Assembly: GCA_903890595.1 (NCBI GenBank)
Contig: CAITBU010000229.1
Span: 1-15,683 of the forward strand
Length of the DNA: 15,683 nt
Source of the DNA: an uncultured Holophagaceae bacterium
GTDB taxonomy: Bacteria; Acidobacteriota; Holophagae; Holophagales; Holophagaceae
Direction of reading: 5' to 3'
Made by a program: the position numbers and the translations under genes. Shown here one piece after another: positions 14,347 through 15,683 of this stretch. How positions within the stretch are numbered: position 1 is the stretch's first letter; each line of letters starts with the position of its first letter. A model generated the notes under the pieces. It was not told the DNA's origin and did no database searches. It worked only from the letters and a program-made list of their open reading frames with translations.

Positions 14347-14437
14347 GGCCCCCAGTGTAGGGCAGGGGGGCGGGCGGGTTGGCGGGATTCCAGACCCGGG
14401 CTGGGCCTGCCGATGGGGGAGTGGGGGAGGCCTACCC
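14347..14437. promoter_or_regulatory. Divergent kdsB/cheA spacer with a G-quadruplex motif
   Basis: This 91-base spacer must hold the start signals for both kdsB (left) and cheA (right). No AT-rich -10 element is visible in either direction. On the plus strand 14360-14378 reads GGG-CA-GGGGGG-C-GGG-C-GGG, a canonical four-tract G-quadruplex motif with loops of 2, 1 and 1 bases, followed by a further GGG at 14384-14386. GGGGAGG (14424-14430) is the probable ribosome binding site for the TTG start of cheA at 14438. Confidence 0.55.
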
Positions 14438-15683
14438 TTGAAGCAGTCCCACGACGCCGTCTGGACCGAGTGCGAAGACCTCTTCGCCCAGGCTCGGACT
14501 GCCCTCAAGGACCTGGAGGGCCCCCAGGCGCCCCACCTGGCCCGGGCCCATCTCAACGCCCTCTTTCGGGCCACCCACACCCTCAAGGGCATGGCGGCGA
14601 TGCTGGGGTTTCCGGCCCTCAGCCAGGCGGCCCATCGCCTGGAGGACCTCTTCGACCTGGTGCGCCAGGGCCGCCTGAGCATCTCAGAGAGCTTCCTGGA
14701 GACGCTGGCGAGCGGGATCCAGGCCCTGGAGGACGGTCTGGAGGGCCTGAAGCGCGGCCGGCCAGAGCCGGCGGACCACCTGCAGGCCATCCGTCGCCAG
14801 CTGGGGGAACTCGAGGCCCAGGCCCTGCCCCTGGAGGGCGCGGCCCCGAACCTCTGTGCCCTCCTGGACCTGCCAGCCTCGGCCCGGGAGGCCCTCAGCG
14901 CCCAGGAGCGGCTGCGGACGACCGCCGTGCTCCTGGGGGGTTTGCCCGTCCACGGGCTGTTGCTGAACCTGGATCTGGCCACCTTCGATGCCCGCCTGCG
15001 GGCTGTCTCTACAGCACTGGGCGGTCAGGGCGAGATCCTATCCACCCTCCCCTGGGAGGCCCTGGAGAGCACGGACGGAATCGCCTTCCTGGTCCTGGTG
15101 GCCGCCGCCGAGCTGGACCTGCAGTCCCTGGGCTTGGCGCCGGGGGAGCTGGGTTCCTGTCGTCTATTGGCCGAGCCCTCCCAGGTCCCCCTGGCCGTGC
15201 GAAAGCCCGTCGACCCGCCCCCACCCCCCCGGGAGGCCCCGGTGCCGGAGGTGGCTTTCCTCCGTCTGCCCGTGCAGTGGGTGGATGACCTGGAGGTACG
15301 CCTGCAGGGGGTTGAGCAGCTGCGGGGGCAGGCCAGCCACCTCCTCGGCCCGGGTCAGGCCAGCCCTGCCGAGGTGCCCCTGGCCCTCCTGGGGGACATG
15401 GAGGAAGGGCTGATGGAGGTCCAGCACGCCCTCCTGCAGATGCGCATGGTCCGAGTGGAGACCCTGTTCAGCCGGCTGGAGGCCCTCGCCAAGAACCTGG
15501 CCCGGGACAGTGGCAAGCCCCTGACCATCACGTTCCGAGGAAGCGATCTGGCGGTGGAGCGGGACCTCCTGGGGCGGCTGGCAGAGCCCTTCCTGCACCT
15601 CATCCGCAATGCGCTGGACCACGGGCAGGAAGGACCGGCGGTGCGCCGGGCCGCTGGCAAGCCGGAAGCCGGCACCCTGTGCC
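14438..15683 (+). CDS. CheA-type chemotaxis histidine kinase (3' part beyond window edge)
   Basis: The 415 visible residues make the front part of a CheA-like kinase, which phosphorylates response regulators under the control of chemoreceptors. An Hpt domain (1-110) carries the phospho-histidine His47 in ATHTLKGMAAMLGF. A middle domain (about 165-255, around GGLPVHGLLLNLDL and GEILSTLPWEALES) resembles the small domain that replaces or accompanies P2 in many CheA-like kinases. A proline-rich linker (about 266-276) follows, then the dimerisation region (about 280-340), MRMVRVETLFSRL opening the ATPase domain, and the N-box HLIRNALDHG (387-396, Asn391). The G-boxes and CheW-like domain would lie past the edge. 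The start is TTG with GGGGAGG 7 bases upstream. Which pathway it serves (flagellar, pilus or alternative) cannot be told, so I give no symbol. Confidence 0.9.
   Translation, partial: MKQSHDAVWTECEDLFAQARTALKDLEGPQAPHLARAHLNALFRATHTLKGMAAMLGFPALSQAAHRLEDLFDLVRQGRLSISESFLETLASGIQALEDGLEGLKRGRPEPADHLQAIRRQLGELEAQALPLEGAAPNLCALLDLPASAREALSAQERLRTTAVLLGGLPVHGLLLNLDLATFDARLRAVSTALGGQGEILSTLPWEALESTDGIAFLVLVAAAELDLQSLGLAPGELGSCRLLAEPSQVPLAVRKPVDPPPPPREAPVPEVAFLRLPVQWVDDLEVRLQGVEQLRGQASHLLGPGQASPAEVPLALLGDMEEGLMEVQHALLQMRMVRVETLFSRLEALAKNLARDSGKPLTITFRGSDLAVERDLLGRLAEPFLHLIRNALDHGQEGPAVRRAAGKPEAGTLC

Noticed and set aside
13561..14982. Extension of kdsB upstream to 14982
   Set aside because: The extra 212 residues are Arg/Ser/Trp-rich nonsense antisense to cheA. 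The KdsB family N-terminus fits the ATG at 14346.
13720..15288. A 522-codon plus-strand open frame across kdsB and the start of cheA
   Set aside because: It runs antisense to kdsB, then out of frame through cheA. It is rich in Gly/Pro/Arg with no recognisable domain, while the kdsB and cheA frames carry clear motifs.
1..15683. tRNA, rRNA, CRISPR array, insertion sequence or phage genes
   Set aside because: I looked for and did not see cloverleaf patterns, spaced repeats, transposase or integrase motifs, or terminal inverted repeats.

Overview
The window is very GC-rich, gene-dense and apparently free of mobile DNA. It comes from a diderm bacterium: it carries genes for LPS transport (lptD) and KDO activation (kdsB). 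The combination of long-form PstC/PstA, an Rne/Rng ribonuclease with a lysine/alanine/proline tail, and a ZIP-type permease and lptD packed directly behind it suggests Acidobacteriota, perhaps Holophagae (Geothrix/Holophaga-like). That placement is an impression from gene content, not the result of a comparison.

Region 1 (1-5451, minus strand) is a high-affinity phosphate uptake operon read as pstS, pstC, pstA, pstB. The last gene runs off the left edge. A near-canonical Pho-box direct repeat (5511-5528) lies upstream of pstS, and a strong hairpin (4425-4462) sits between pstS and pstC. PstS captures phosphate in the periplasm, PstC and PstA form the membrane channel, and PstB hydrolyses ATP.

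Region 2 (5452-5785) is a 334-base divergent intergenic region. It holds the Pho box on the pstS side, a good sigma70-type promoter facing right (5550-5578), and a transcribed leader of about 200 nt. The leader has several hairpins and may form alternative structures around the ribosome binding site of the RNase E/G gene.

Region 3 (5786-11080, plus strand) is a tight run of three genes with gaps of 4-5 bases: Rne/Rng ribonuclease, a ZIP-family metal permease, and an LptD-type outer-membrane LPS translocon.

Region 4 (11085-14346, minus strand) reads kdsB, trxB and a diguanylate cyclase with two degenerate receiver domains. It converges on lptD with only 4 bases between stop codons.

Region 5 (14438 to the end, plus strand) is the first 415 codons of a CheA-type chemotaxis histidine kinase, divergent from kdsB. 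The kdsB/cheA spacer contains a compact G-quadruplex motif.

No tRNA, rRNA, CRISPR, insertion sequence or attachment site was found. Most of the window is housekeeping and core metabolism. The most interesting parts are regulatory: the Pho box, the pstS-pstC hairpin, the ribonuclease leader and the G-quadruplex motif. I did not find a convincing new multi-gene system.
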